DNA from: Paramecium sonneborni
Lineage: Eukaryota > Ciliophora > Oligohymenophorea > Peniculida > Parameciidae
DNA length: 64,000 bases
Assembly: GCA_905182985.1 (NCBI GenBank)
Contig: CAJJDN010000025.1
Location: forward strand, 202,360 to 266,359
Direction: 5' to 3'
Position 1 is the stretch's first letter. The number at the start of each line of letters is the position of its first letter. Shown in pieces: positions 25,347-38,899 of the stretch. The position numbers and the translations under genes were made by a program. The notes under the pieces were generated by a model. The model made no database searches. It saw only the letters and a list, made by a program, of their open reading frames with translations, and was not told where the DNA came from.

Positions 25347-27870
25347 ATGTCCTTTAACTTTAATATAGAAGAGTATGATTCTAATCCTTAGATCTTAGCT
25401 TCACCTAAAGGACCATAAATTTCTTTAAAAAATACTTTTGGAATCAATAAACCTGATTCTTAGGTTTGCTCCCTCTATTCAGAAGGAGATGAAGCAATGA
25501 AAAACAGCCTAAAATAAAATCAATAATAATAATTCATAATTTAAAATTCTGATACATAACTCGCTGTGAAAAAATCTAGAACTCACTTAAATCCATTATA
25601 ATAATTACATCAGTTGGCTGCTAAAAATATACTTGTTAAACAGTTTACATAGAATCTTTTTATGAAATCTTACATATTATCTAAGGATTACTAGTAAAAC
25701 TATATTTATAATAATTAGTGACAAAATAATGCAATTTGAATAATTCCTTTCGAATAAAAATCTTGATAATTTTCAGGATAAATCTTAAAATTCGATTATC
25801 CCCGTGTTTGAAGCTTTTAGCATTTAGATGAAAATATGGGATGCTTTAATGATAATACAATATTTATTATAATTGTGGTTCCTGCCCTTCAGTATAAGTT
25901 TTTATAGATTAAATTATGATATCAGTTTATTAAAAGAGATTTTATCAATAATAACATTAATTAATATTGCGATAACTTTTAACAGAAAGATTTTTCATAA
26001 AGGAGAGTATATTGTAAACAGATAGAAGATTTTTAGATAATATATAAAATCCAGTTTAATGGGAGATTTAATTTAATTTATAACTTGGATAAGCCTGATA
26101 TTCTTAAATTAAAAATTAGAAGATTAAATCTATATGATTATTTTGGGAATTTTTTTAGTTTTCTCCTGTATATATTCTCTTTTGCGAAAAACAGAGTATT
26201 ATATAGATAGTTATTATAATAAAGGAAATCTTAGTAATTTTTTAGATTTATTTATTCTTATTATTTAAATTTACTATGTAGCACATTACATGGCATGTAT
26301 TTGGCATTTAGTGGGAGATATTGGTATTTATTTTGAAGAATCTACTTGGTTGACAGAATATGGTTTCATAAATGAATCTATTAGTGTAAAATATAATTAT
26401 TCTTTTTATTGGGCAACTATGACAATGGTGACAGTAGGATATGGCGACATAACAGCTCGAAATAAATATGAAATATTGACATCAAATGTTATGATGATTT
26501 TTTCAAGTTGTATATTTGCCTATTCAATGAATTCAATAGGAATTATATTGAAAAGCATTAATGATAGTAAATTAAACTATAGGTAAATTTTTATTAGTAA
26601 AAATAGGAGAAACATGACATGTATCAATAGTTATATGTAGCAAAATTAAGTAGATTAAGCTATATAAGAAAAAGTTAGAAATTATGTTAAGTATTTACAT
26701 TAGAAAGAATAGGATTCTTTGGAAGATTCAGAAAATTCTCTTAAATATTTACCAAAAGGATTAAAAGCAGAAGTGAAAAGGGATATTGCATAAAAGTTAA
26801 TTTAAAAAATAAAAATCCTGTAATAAAATTTTTCTCATTCTACTCTTAATATGTTGATCCATCATTTAAAAATTTAAAATTTCACACCAGGTGAATATAT
26901 TTATCATTAAAATGAACAATAGCATTTCCTTTATTATATTAATTCTGGATAGGTATAAATTAATGAAGAATAATCATAAACTTAAATTCAAGTTCTGAAA
27001 TCAAATAGTACTTTCAATGAATACTCTTTTTTTACTGAGTAATCAACAAAAACTAATGCTTAGAGTTTAGGATTTACATAAATAATAAAAATAAATAGAA
27101 AAACCTTTTTAAAAATATTGAAAGATAATTAAAAAGATTTAGAATAATTTTATAATATAAAAGATACAATATTATTATATAATGATTATTCACACTTTTT
27201 AAAAAAATGTAACTTTTGTGGTTTCCTAAAACATGAGAGTATAGATTGTCCTCTCATAACATATTAACCTAATAAGTTAAAATGTATTAAAAAATAGTAT
27301 AATGGATCTTAAAATTAAGAAAGAAAATATTTCAAGAGACATTATCATTATGTTCCATCAAGAACAAGATTTATTGAAATAAAAAATACTATATCATATG
27401 TGAGAGATAATTATTTTTCGGATTAAATTTTGGATGAAAAAAATGTTGATAAAATTCCAGGAAAATAAAATAAAGAGGATCCAATATCTGATTCTCCAAA
27501 TAATGAATTATTATCACTTGAAAAAAACATTAAAGATGATGTAGAGCATATCCCTTAGAAGGCTTCTAAAATTAGGATAGGAAGCATTTCTGTAGAAGGA
27601 AATAATATGATAGTTTTAAGAGCAAGCAAACTCTAGAATATTTAATAAGTTAATACTGAATATAAAAGTTATGCACAAAATTAATTGGACTAATTTCTTT
27701 AAGTAGGCAATGAAATTAAAATGGATTCATATTTTAATTATCAAAAATACATGAGACATAACAATTTGATATACATCATAAATAGTTTAAAGAAATTTAG
27801 ACGAAAAATAAGAATTAGTTAAAAAAAAATTAAAATTATTGAATCAAATAAAGTAAGTGAAAAACCTTGA
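25347..27870 (+). CDS. Cyclic-nucleotide-gated-type K+ channel with CCHC knuckle, 832 aa
   Basis: An N-terminal cytosolic region of about 170 residues is followed by hydrophobic segments S1-S6. The pore helix and filter read MVTVGYGD, with GYGD at residues 356-359, so K+ selectivity is expected. After S6 comes a C-linker and a weak cyclic-nucleotide-binding fold (FTPGEYIYHQNEQ...YYINSG). At residues 613-626 lies a perfect C-x2-C-x4-H-x4-C zinc knuckle (CNFCGFLKHESIDC). One intron, 25694-25718. Such channels set membrane potential and ciliary behaviour. Ligand binding cannot be judged because the phosphate-binding cassette is diverged. Confidence 0.9.
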
Positions 27871-28154
27871 ATTTATGATTTAATCAATAATTTATATTAG
27901 ATATTATTCCATTGATAGAAAAAGTTTAACAATCCTTAAATAAATGTAAACTTTTTTCATATATAATATTTAATTTTAGTTTTAGTTTTAGAGAATTAGA
28001 TCATTAAATTATTAAATAATTATAGCATGATATATTTTCTAAAAATTAATTTGACATTGATTGATATAAATGGTTTTTTTTTAAGGACTGATACTTAGGG
28101 AATTTTAATAATGTTATTATAATATTTATTATTATTTCATAATCCTTCTCACTA

Positions 28155-28553
28155 TCAATGACTATCATGATGAATATTAACAATGTAAAAGGCTGTTTCA
28201 ATACTTGAAACAAGAAATGCTCTATCTTTAACTTCTATTCCAAATTCTTTTTCTAAAGCATCATGTATATGAATGCATGTTGCTACATCAACATAACCAG
28301 CAGCATCATTCCAATTCGTATTAAATGTAATTGGAGTAGATTCCCACTAAATTATTATTATTTGATACTCTTTCTGGGTCTATTTTTCTTAATCTATCAC
28401 CAACTACTTTAATTATTCTTTTAGCTGTCACAGCTGGCTTTGAAATTAATTAATGATTACATTATTATAAACTGAACCATTAGGAAAATGATATGAATAA
28501 ATAGGTGCTTGAGTGGATAAACTTTTAGCAAAACTAGATATCAATTTATACAT
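28155..28553 (-). CDS. Acyl-carrier-protein-like, mitochondrial type, lacking the carrier serine, 117 aa
   Basis: The first ~20 residues (MYKLISSFAKSLSTQA) look like a mitochondrial targeting sequence. Then come KVVGDRLRKIDPER, and LEKEFGIEVKDRAFL, which match helices of mitochondrial ACP (NDUFAB1). The phosphopantetheine site, normally DSL, reads NDAAGYVDV, so the acceptor Ser is absent. Introns at 28347-28368 and 28438-28460. It may be a structural ACP subunit of complex I or of Fe-S/LYR assemblies that no longer carries acyl chains (inference). Confidence 0.7.
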
Positions 28554-28881
28554 TATTTTTATATTATTTAATTTTGTGTGAAGACTGTATTTATTTTAGA
28601 GTATGTTGGATTATAGATTTAATATATTTAAAATACTTTATGATAGTATATTGAGAAAATATCAATGTAATAGTTAAATGACAAGATTTTAAATTGAAAT
28701 AGAATTCGAATTGTATCATTTTGATTGATTAAGAAAAATAAAGAGAGAAATATATCTTAAGTTCATGAGTAAAGATTAAGAATGAGAAAGAAAGAGTATA
28801 ATTAAGATGATGGTTATCAGAAGATATTAAATTTATTGTGTGATGTATTCTTATTATATTTTATGTAATTAATATACGTGA
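28554..28881. other. Intergenic
   Basis: About 330 nt between two minus-strand genes (ACP-like start at 28553, eL43 stop at 28882). AT-rich, nothing recognised. Confidence 0.45.
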
Positions 28882-29338
28882 TCATTATTTCTTTGTTTAA
28901 GGTTTCTTGGTTTATGGTTTCTTAGTTTCTTTTGGCTATTCTTTAGGTTTTTCTTCTTTAGGCTATTATTATTTCTTATCTTTCTTTTCTTCTTTAACTT
29001 CAACTTCAGCATCATCTTTTAATTTCTTGATTCTCAACATACCTTATTTTGCAGATAATCCAGCAGGAGTACTAAATTAATAGCAATAAATAAATACTTG
29101 ACTTCCCAAGCTCCACCAGCAATTTACAATCCTGTCTAAGTACATCTCCAAATACCTATTGCTTATCTTTTTAATGAATGCTAAAATATATCAATTAATT
29201 TGATACAGCTCCTGTGAAAGTATTAAAATATCTTTGATGTTGTGAAATTTCAAATTTCTTGATAATCTTTCTTAATGATGCACCATATCTGGTTCCATAT
29301 TTACCTGTGATTCCAACCTTCTTTGTCTTCTTTGTCAT
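28882..29338 (-). CDS. RPL37A: Ribosomal protein eL43 (L37a) variant with broken zinc site, 134 aa
   Basis: The N-terminus [20 protein letters not shown] and the block IGIWRC...AGGAWEV are diagnostic of eL43. The family's zinc ribbon needs four cysteines; here positions 39, 42 and 60 are Asn, Thr and Thr, and only Cys57 remains. A Lys/Glu/Gln/Pro-rich tail of about 40 residues (KKPQTKK repeats) extends past the usual C-terminus. Introns: 29072-29097, 29181-29206. It could be a paralog with a special ribosomal or non-ribosomal role, or a ribosomal copy that folds without zinc. Confidence 0.85.
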
Positions 29339-29514
29339 TTCAAATAAAATGTAAAATCTTTAATTTATTTACTATTTAAATTTATTGTGAATATACAAAC
29401 ATATATGATATATGTATGCTTTGATTGACAGTTAGTTATTTATTCAGACTATATAAACACTAATACTCTAATTAATCATTTATTTTTTAAATTATATAGT
29501 TAAATTTATAAACC

Positions 29515-30052
29515 ATGGCTTCATTTAAAAAATAATAACAAAAAACTTAAGCACCTTAAAAAAAGAAAGTCAAAAGTGAATTGAATGATGATTAAAAATA
29601 AGAAATTAAAGAGGCCTTTGATTTATTTGATACTGATCGTTCTGGAGCTATCGATTGTCATGAGATTAAAGTTATTCTCAGAGCTCTAGGTTTTGAAGTT
29701 AAAAAATAAGAAGTTTAAGCATTAATGAAAGAATATGATAGAGATGAGACTGGTCGTATTGAATATAGTGATTATATTGAATTAAGTAAGATCAATAATT
29801 CAAATTTTAGTGACTAGAAAATATTGTGAAAGAGATCCATAAGATGAAATTTTTAGAGCATTTAAATTATTTGATGATGATAATTCAGGAAAAATCACAT
29901 TAAGAAAATTAAAGAAAGTATCTAAGGAATTAGGTGAAACTTTAAGTGATTAAGAATTACAAGCTATGATTGATGAATTTGATAAAGATGGAGATGGATA
30001 AATAAACATTGATGAATTTTTAAGCATCATGAAATAAACAACAATTTATTGA
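29515..30052 (+). CDS. Centrin, 170 aa
   Basis: Four EF-hands in the CaM/centrin order. Loop 1 [12 protein letters not shown], loop 2 [12 protein letters not shown], loop 3 [12 protein letters not shown] and loop 4 DKDGDGQINIDE; loop 3 lacks the final acidic ligand, the others look complete. The basic Lys/Gln-rich N-terminal extension of about 25 residues and the 170-residue length distinguish centrin from calmodulin. One intron, 29786-29810. Centrins act in basal bodies and, in Paramecium, in the contractile infraciliary lattice. Confidence 0.92.
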
Positions 30053-30261
30053 ATTAATGAATATAATATCTAAGAACTTCATTATTAATATAATAATTTT
30101 ATAAATCATTTCCTAATTATTTTCAAAATGTTTTTAAATTAAATAAGAAATGAAATATATGTAATTAATTCATATATACAATTTTAATTTCATTTACAAT
30201 CATATCCTATCAAATTAAAACTAAATTAATATAATATAATTTTATGACTTTAAAAAAAATA

Positions 30262-32869
30262 TCAAAATTCAATGTCTATTTATTATTGTTATCTTTCAAC
30301 TATATGGAACCCTGTATCTACTAGAAAATTATAGTATTTAGCATTTGGCTCATTTCCTTACAATACTTATGTTGTATTTCTAACTTCTTCTAATCTCATT
30401 GATCTGATTAAAAGAATATTATAAAGTTTAGGATATTTCGTTATGCATTATAAAACTTAATCAACACAATCTAAAAATTATTTTAAAATAATACTATTTT
30501 CTTCTATATGGTCTAATATTTAGAATAATCTCTTTTAATCACCTTAAATTTAAACCTCGTTTTAATTCTTGATCTCTTGTTCAAAACACAAATCTACAAA
30601 ATTTTAACATTAAACTTTATCTTAAGATATCAGATCAAACACTTTGGTTAATTTTAAATTAGTCTATAAATAAAATTAAAACAAAATATCGTATAATCTG
30701 TTTTGAATTAATATATCTTAAAATTATTCCTCTTGTATTGAATCAGAGAATTCTTAAATTAGCTTAAATTATAATGGAGATATCTTTCTTTCAATCTAAA
30801 ATTATGTTGATATATCTTTTATGAGAAACTCAAATAAAGAAAAGAGATTTTAAGTTTTCAATCTAGATAAAGCTAATATAATTAATTGTAACCATTAAGG
30901 TTCATTAGTCCAAAATTTAGGAAATTTAATATTATGAATTCTTTTTGCATCATAAATGTTTGAGTAAATAATTTTTAAAATATCAAACAATTATTATTCT
31001 TTTTCCTTTGTTTAAAGTTATAAAAGTTCTTCGATTATTGTTTCTAGATCTTCTAATTTCGAATAAAATTAAAATTCAAATTATGAGAATAATTGCCATT
31101 TATTTAAACAATTTTTTATTAATTACTGCAAATTATCTTCATTTTAATAAATATATTCTCCAATTTCTAAACAAATTTAACATCTGATTATATTCAAAAT
31201 AATTTATTGATTCTTAACAATTGTTTTTGTATATTACATCCATTTTTCTAATATTCTTTTTTTATCCTATAATTAAGTCTAAACATTTAAATATTTTGAA
31301 ATTGGATTTTCCATGAAATCCCAAACTATTTAATTTATCACTTGGCAAATAATTTATTCTTAAAATGCCTAAAACTCTAATTTTAAGAATTATGAATTAG
31401 TATTTGAATGAGAACAAAAATGCTTAAAACCTTCTGTTAATAAATTAAAAATAATTTCATTTGTTAATCTACCTTAGAAATGAGTAATCCTAAAAATGAT
31501 TATATTATAATTGTACTATTATTATTAACTTTCTTGGTATTTTTCACCAATTACATATATTTTTCCATTTGAACACACTTTCAATTAGGATAAATTATTA
31601 TTCAATGAGATTCCTACTCCTTAAAGAATTCCGTTGAAAATTTAATGTTCTTTAAGAGAAGAAGATAAATTGCTATGATAATAATTTGTATCAAAGACTG
31701 AGTATAATACTACCAAATCTTAATCATTTTCAAAGAAGAATGACTTTAATTAATTTCCTTGTAGTTTCAACTCATTTAAATCAGCATATGTTAATTTATC
31801 AAAATTAGAAAAATCAGACTTTTAATCTATAATTTCTATTTCTTTTGTAATCAATTTAATTTAACTAGGTCTATCTTATTAATCCTTATTTTCTATGATA
31901 GCAAAAGAAATCAAATTAAATCCTTTTGAAGTCCTTTATATATGAAAATTGTTAATCCCAACTTAACAATTTGTATTAGTAACATCGCAAACAAAATTTC
32001 TTTATGATTAAGACTATAAAATTGAAATAAAAATTACAATTAAATTAAAAGGATTTAGACTACATTAATATGATTTTATTGAATTTGGTGTTGTTTATTG
32101 TACAATAAGGAGAGTGTCTTCGAAGACTGAAAATTTATAATTAGCCCCTTAAATATAGAAATCTAAATTATTTTAAAATAACAAATTCGTGATAAAATTT
32201 CCTTTTTTAAATAAAGGTTAGTAATTGAATCGATTATCCTTGTTTGCTAAATTTAATGTAATTAGATCGAAATGATCTGTCAATATGTATAAGTTAGAGT
32301 CTTATTCAAGTATTTCTACCTGAGAAAATAATAATTTTCTTTTAAATCTGTAATCATCATTCATTTAAATTTTACAAGTTTTTGGTTATTCTAAAATGTC
32401 ATAGCCAATAATGATATCTAAAATAAAATAAGCAAATATTACTATTTCCAATTAAAATCATTTGTTTTTGATCAAATTATTCATTTGCAAATTTGAAAAA
32501 GTAAACTTACACTTTGCCGCATTATGTTTTGCCAAATAATTAAGTGAGATCAATTTCATTAGCCTAAATTAATAATAAAGAAATACATCTTATAATCCAT
32601 CTCTGTAGAGTGTTAAATCAGAATCTTTTTAAATAGCAATCCAATCAAAATTACAAAATTAAACATAGCTATCTGGTTTAATTTATAATTTCTCTATTTA
32701 TCTCTTAAATGGTACATATTCATTCTAACTAATCTAAAAATATGTACTTCGTCAAATTACTTTGTTAAACTGAATTTCATATATTAATTTTATAACACAA
32801 TTTTTACTTCATTAATAAATGTTATTATCAAAATAAAACTATGATGATTTTTAATAATACAACATTCAT
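30262..32869 (-). CDS. Large propeller/solenoid-like protein, nucleoporin-like (tentative)
   Basis: A minus-strand coding region of about 830 codons ends at TGA 30262. The first half has short hydrophobic strands typical of a beta-propeller (FCNFDWIAI; LFKKGNFITNLLF). The second half is almost all helical repeats (WMQYTKTIVKNQ; LFDILKIIYSNIYDAKR), as in Nup133/Nup155-type proteins, but no diagnostic motif was found. Clear introns: 32014-32037, 32418-32442, 32564-32586, 32734-32760. The 5' end is unresolved: the first ATG (32869) does not splice cleanly into the body, and lies only 6 nt from the divergent gene's start. Confidence 0.5.
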
Positions 32870-32875
32870 AAAACA

Positions 32876-34044
32876 ATGAAATAAGAATAGTTTTAAATAA
32901 AGTAGATGAAATAAGAAGTTATGAAGACATCTTTAGAAGAATAGAGATATATACAAGAAGAGATGAAAAGAAGAAATTACGAATTAAAATAAAAAGAAGA
33001 TAATGATGAAATTTAGAGAATATAAATGTTGAATAAGGAATTAGCAGATTAACAAAAGTAAAAAAAACTTTAAACAAAAGAATCTTTATCAAAAAAATAT
33101 TCTGAAATAATAGATTAAAGAAATTCGATTCTTAATTAAAAGGTAATATTATGATATCTAGATTTTTAGAGAAATGAAGACTTAAATATTGAAAATTAAA
33201 TTATTGATAGTGCTTAGAAAGCTTTATAAGAAGAAAGATAAAATTAATTGTAAAAAAAACTATTGTAAAGATAAATTTATGATGAATAAATGAAACTTGT
33301 AGAAGAAAAGAAGCAGAAGGAAAGATTGAATAAAGATTAAGAGAGAGTATTATTTTAAGAATATGCAATAAAAGATTAACAAAGGATAATTTAACAAGAG
33401 GAAGATTATAAAAAAGTATATTTTATGTTTGTATAATGATTAGTATTATTAAAGATTAGCTGAAAGGAATGAACATTTATAAGACATTTATAGAAAAAAT
33501 GTTGATGATCCAAAATCTTCTTTAGATTATATAATAAATAAATAAGTTAAAGAAAAGATGGATAGAGAACAAGAGGAAATAAAAAGTAAAAGATAACATG
33601 ACAGAAATATAAAAGATCAATATTTAAATACATTATCTTTATAATTAAAAGAAAAGGAATAAAGAAAAAAAGATTATGATTTATAGGCTGCTTAGAATAA
33701 ATAAGAAATTCGAAGAGCAGCTGAAAGTTTTAATGATGAATAATAAAAAGAGAAAAGAAAAAAAAGAGAATTCTAATCATAATATTATGATTAATTAACA
33801 AATTTGGTAAAATTAAATGTTATTAACTTAGGGTAATGGTTATAATTAATAAGATAAATAAATTGAGAATTTAAGTTTATCTTAGTCTTAGGTTTATAAT
33901 CCATTAACAAATCCAAATCCAAATTAAATTTAGAATCCATATATTTTAAGATAACTGGGAATTAACAAATCTAATCATATCCAATCCCCTTAATAAAGTT
34001 AATCTAAATTAGCTTAATTAGGATAGAGTAGTCTCTTTAAATGA
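32876..34044 (+). CDS. Charged coiled-coil protein (possibly ciliary), 362 aa
   Basis: Introns at 33143-33169, 33416-33443 and 33807-33831 keep one frame from ATG 32876 to TGA 34042. About 300 residues are a continuous Lys/Glu/Arg/Gln-rich coiled coil (EKMDREQEEIKSKR), like the trichohyalin-plectin-homology proteins of cilia. The last 80 residues are Ser/Asn/Pro/Gln-rich. The family link is by composition only. Confidence 0.75.
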
Positions 34045-34097
34045 GGTTTATGTTTAGGCGTTATTTTAAAGTTCATTTATAAATAATATTAAAATTT

Positions 34098-35639
34098 ATG
34101 CTTTGTTCTTATAAATATTGTGGTTTGGCAAATAAAGCCTAATCTGATGGTGTTATTGCATGTCAATTATGTTTATAAGTAAGGTATTGTTCATAAAGAT
34201 GTAAAGATCTTGATTGGTATGAAATGTTGTTAATTTGTAGGACTATATCACATAAATTAAATTGTAAAGGAAAATAAATTAGATAATCTGAAGTAAATGA
34301 TACTTAATCTACACACAAATCGGTTGGCAAAAATATTGATGATTTCGAAATTATAGTTAAAGATGGGAAATCTGAATTAGGAAGAGGCAGTTATGGTTAA
34401 GTCAAGCTAGTAAAAGATCGTTAAAATGGATAGTTCTATGCTATGAAAATTGTAACTTAATGTGATCTTAATAATAGTTAAATAAAAAAAGAATATTTGA
34501 GTATTGGTCAACAGAAAACTTGAAAAGAGAAATTAAAATTTAAAGAAGATTAGCTCATCCACATATAGTTAGATTATATCATTATTTTGAAGATAAAGAA
34601 AATGTTTATTTGATTTTAGAATTAGCAGAAAATGGAAGTTTATTTTTATATATCAGAAGAAGAAAAAGATTACCAGAAAAAGAAGCATTTGTTTATTTCT
34701 TTTAAACTTGTTTAGGAATTGAATATCTACATAAAAAAAATATTTTACATAGAGATTTAAAACCAGAAAATTTGTTGTTGGATAAATAAGGTAATATTAA
34801 AGTGTGTGATTTTGGATGGTCTGCTGAAGCAAATTAATAAATAAAAAGAACAACTTTTTGTGGTACCTTAGATTATATGGCTCCTGAAATGTTACTAAAT
34901 TAACCTTATGATTTTAAATTAGATATTTGGTGTCTTGGAATTTTGTTATATGAATTAATTCATGGATTTGCACCTTTTAAAGGAAAAACTAATTAAGAAA
35001 AAGGATAGAATATAATCAATTTATAAACAATTGAATTTAATTCAAGTTGTTCTTTTGAAGTTAAAGATCTTATATGCAATATTCTTAAAACTAATCCAGA
35101 AGAAAGATTATCTTTAATTTAAATATTCGAACATTCATTTATGAAAAGAAATTATTAAATTTATGGAATTGATTTGAATTAATATCTTAATAAAGAAGAA
35201 AAAGTTGAAAATAGATCTTTATCTCCAGTTTAAGAATAATTAAAAACAAGGTATTATAAATTTATCAGTCTAATAGAAATTTCGTTTTACCTTAACATAA
35301 TTCATCACATGAATTAAATAATCCTTCAATATAGCATACATTTTCTATTTAATAAAAAATTTCTGTTATTTAAAATAACAAAGTTTTAAATTAACCAAAT
35401 AATGGAACATCAACATCTATATCAACTGTATTAAAAATCATTTATTTTTTTAGTATTCTTAAGATGATGAATTGAAAGCAAGAGTTAGTCGTGTTTCTCA
35501 AAGGCAATAGATTGCTTAATAATAAAGAGAAATAGGATCATAGAGACATACTAATAGTGATCTTGGATTCATGGATAGAGTATTCTAAGCTTTAGGATGT
35601 TTAAATAGAGAAAAATAGTAATAAAATTAATAATTTTGA
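34098..35639 (+). CDS. Aurora-like protein kinase with N-terminal MYND-type zinc finger, 479 aa
   Basis: Residues 1-55 carry a MYND-like finger: CSYKYC, then CQLCLQVRYCSQRCKDLDW ending in HKLNC. The kinase follows: GRGSYGQV loop, AMKIV Lys, HRDLKPENLLL, VCDFGWSAEA and TFCGTLDYMAPEML. The DFGW and CGTLDYMxPEM forms are Aurora hallmarks. Catalytic residues look complete. The C-terminus (~140 aa) is Gln/Ser/Asn-rich. Introns: 34217-34240, 34452-34477, 35251-35276, 35428-35453. Auroras control chromosome segregation, cytokinesis and ciliary disassembly. The MYND finger is not usual in Auroras. Confidence 0.88.
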
Positions 35640-35789
35640 ATTATAAATATTACTTTAAGTAAAATTCTACTTAAATACATCTTATAAATTTACATTATTT
35701 AATATATAATTTAATTTTGAATCTTGAAATTTTCAAAGATATAGAATAAATAAATTATAAATATATAAAAGGAAAAGAGTATTTAATTT

Positions 35790-36814
<1,025 letters not shown>

Positions 36815-37075
36815 TATATAAATTAACTAGAAGTTTAATTATTATATATCGAAATTAGGGTTTAAATTTAGAGGAATTAGAATTAGAATTTAAATATATA
36901 ATAATATATAAGTATAAGAAGTTTCTTTTCATTAATTTAGGTTATTGTAAAATAATCTTCAGAAATTAAATTTATTTTGAATTGTCGCATTCGATATCTA
37001 AGATACATTATTTTGATTCTATTAGTAAGTGACACTTTAATTTCTAAAGCTTCTCTATTTAACATAAAAATAAAT

Positions 37076-38844
37076 TCATACATCTTCTTATAATGGTATT
37101 GGAGATGTAAATTTTGTAAATGTTTGACTTTTTAATGTTGAAAAACCTGGCATTTAAGCTGGAGCTTAAACTTTAGTTTCATTCAAGCATTTATTTAAAT
37201 ATTGTATCATCTAATTATTTGATTCCAACAATTTTTAACTTTCTGATAATTTATTTTTTAAATCTAAATTTGTATTTTCTTAATCTTTTAATCTTAATTC
37301 TAAACTGTCTTTTTCTCTCCTCACTAACATATATAAATCAATATATTACATTCATTTATTTATTTATTGCTTAAATCATTTGAATCTTATAATTATTATA
37401 CAGTTTATTCTTATTAAAGAACAACAGTATTTTTTAACTTATTTTTTTCTTTTTGTTTACTTAATTCATTTTCTAATTTTTCAATAATTTGATTTCCCTT
37501 ATTAACTTCATCACTCATTACTGCAATTCTTTATTCAAGTCTCTCTATTTATTTTTTTTAACTATTTACTTGTTCCTCTAAAATAACCTTATTATTGAAA
37601 TTAATATTACATTCTACTTTTTTTCATTGTCTACTAATTATTATTTATTATTTAAAAAATCTTCCTTGTCATGTAACAATTTTTCTAATCCTTCCTTTTA
37701 AATTCTAAGCTCTATTATTTATCTTTCTTAAGTAAATTTAAGTGTATCCAATTCTTTATTCTAAATTCTGAACTCTTAATTCTCTTTCTATAATTATTAA
37801 GATTCTTATTAGGTAATTGCAAATTTATTTTTTAATTCTTTTTCCAATTGAATAAATTACATTTTTTATTCTAATAATTCTTAATTGGTTTATTGCAATT
37901 AAGTGTATTTATTTTATAATTCAAAGACAATTTTTTCGTATTTTTCAATTATAAATTATTTTTCATTTTCACTTTCTCTTTTAAAATTTGTCTCCTTGCT
38001 TAAGACTTATTCTCTAAAATCATTAAATTTCTTTTTTTCATCTAATTAAATTTACTAAAGAACAGCATTATTATCTTCTGTCAATTTTCTTACTTCAGAT
38101 TTTAAATTTTCTAATTCCCATTATTTATCTTCTAATTATTCTGTTAATTTTTTTGTTTTTTTATGTAATTCTTCATTTTCTTATTTCTCAATAGCTAATT
38201 TATTTGCTAAGAAGTATTTTAGAATATCATCAGTTGCACTTCTTAATCTCAATGATAAATGAGTTAATTTCTTAAATTCATTATTTTCAATTACTGCAAG
38301 TGTAGATTCTCCATTCTTAGTTTCCAAACAAATATAGAAACTAAAATATTTTGATAAAATTATACTTGACTTTTTCATCTTTTTAACTATTAATACATAA
38401 TTATAATAAATCTGCTAATTTCATTGGAAATGTAGCAAAGTCTACATGTAAACTTTATTCATTTTTTAATGCTAAAAACTCTCCTTCATTTAAATCTAAT
38501 ATTTATAAAAAAGAAAAGTTTGTATCATCTGTTAATTCAATTCTTAATGTTTATCCATGGACTTATTAACTTGATTACATTATCATTTTCAATGTTAATT
38601 ATGTATTCCAATCATCCGTTAATTATTTAACTTTTACTGGTATTTGTAATGTAAATAACTCTTTTGATACCATTGTAACAGGAGCATTAACAATACTAAC
38701 ATTGACTGATTAAAGTTTATTGCTTATTTGCTCATATTTTAACTTTTAAGAAGATTAAAAATCATTCATATTAGTTGTAGATTTAGCTGGAGTCTATTGT
38801 ACACCAAATTCAATTCTTTTGAAATTACCTCTGTAGTCCTACAT
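37076..38844 (-). CDS. SAS6: SAS-6 centriole cartwheel protein, 564 aa
   Basis: The head domain from MVSKELFTLQIPVKVK aligns with SAS-6: LRIELTDDTNFSFL, HVDFATFPMKLADLL, and ENNEFKKLTHLSLRLRSATD, the PISA region. A coiled coil of about 250 residues and a Ser/Pro-rich tail follow. Introns: 37324-37349, 37588-37610, 38341-38365. The start at 38844 adds 57 residues before the conserved Met at 38673; the extension is in frame and protein-like, but 38673 remains possible. SAS-6 dimers build the nine-fold cartwheel of the basal body. Confidence 0.93.
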
Positions 38845-38899
38845 GTTATTATTTATTTTAAATTTTAACTGTAAATTAATAGGAAAATTTTCATATAAA

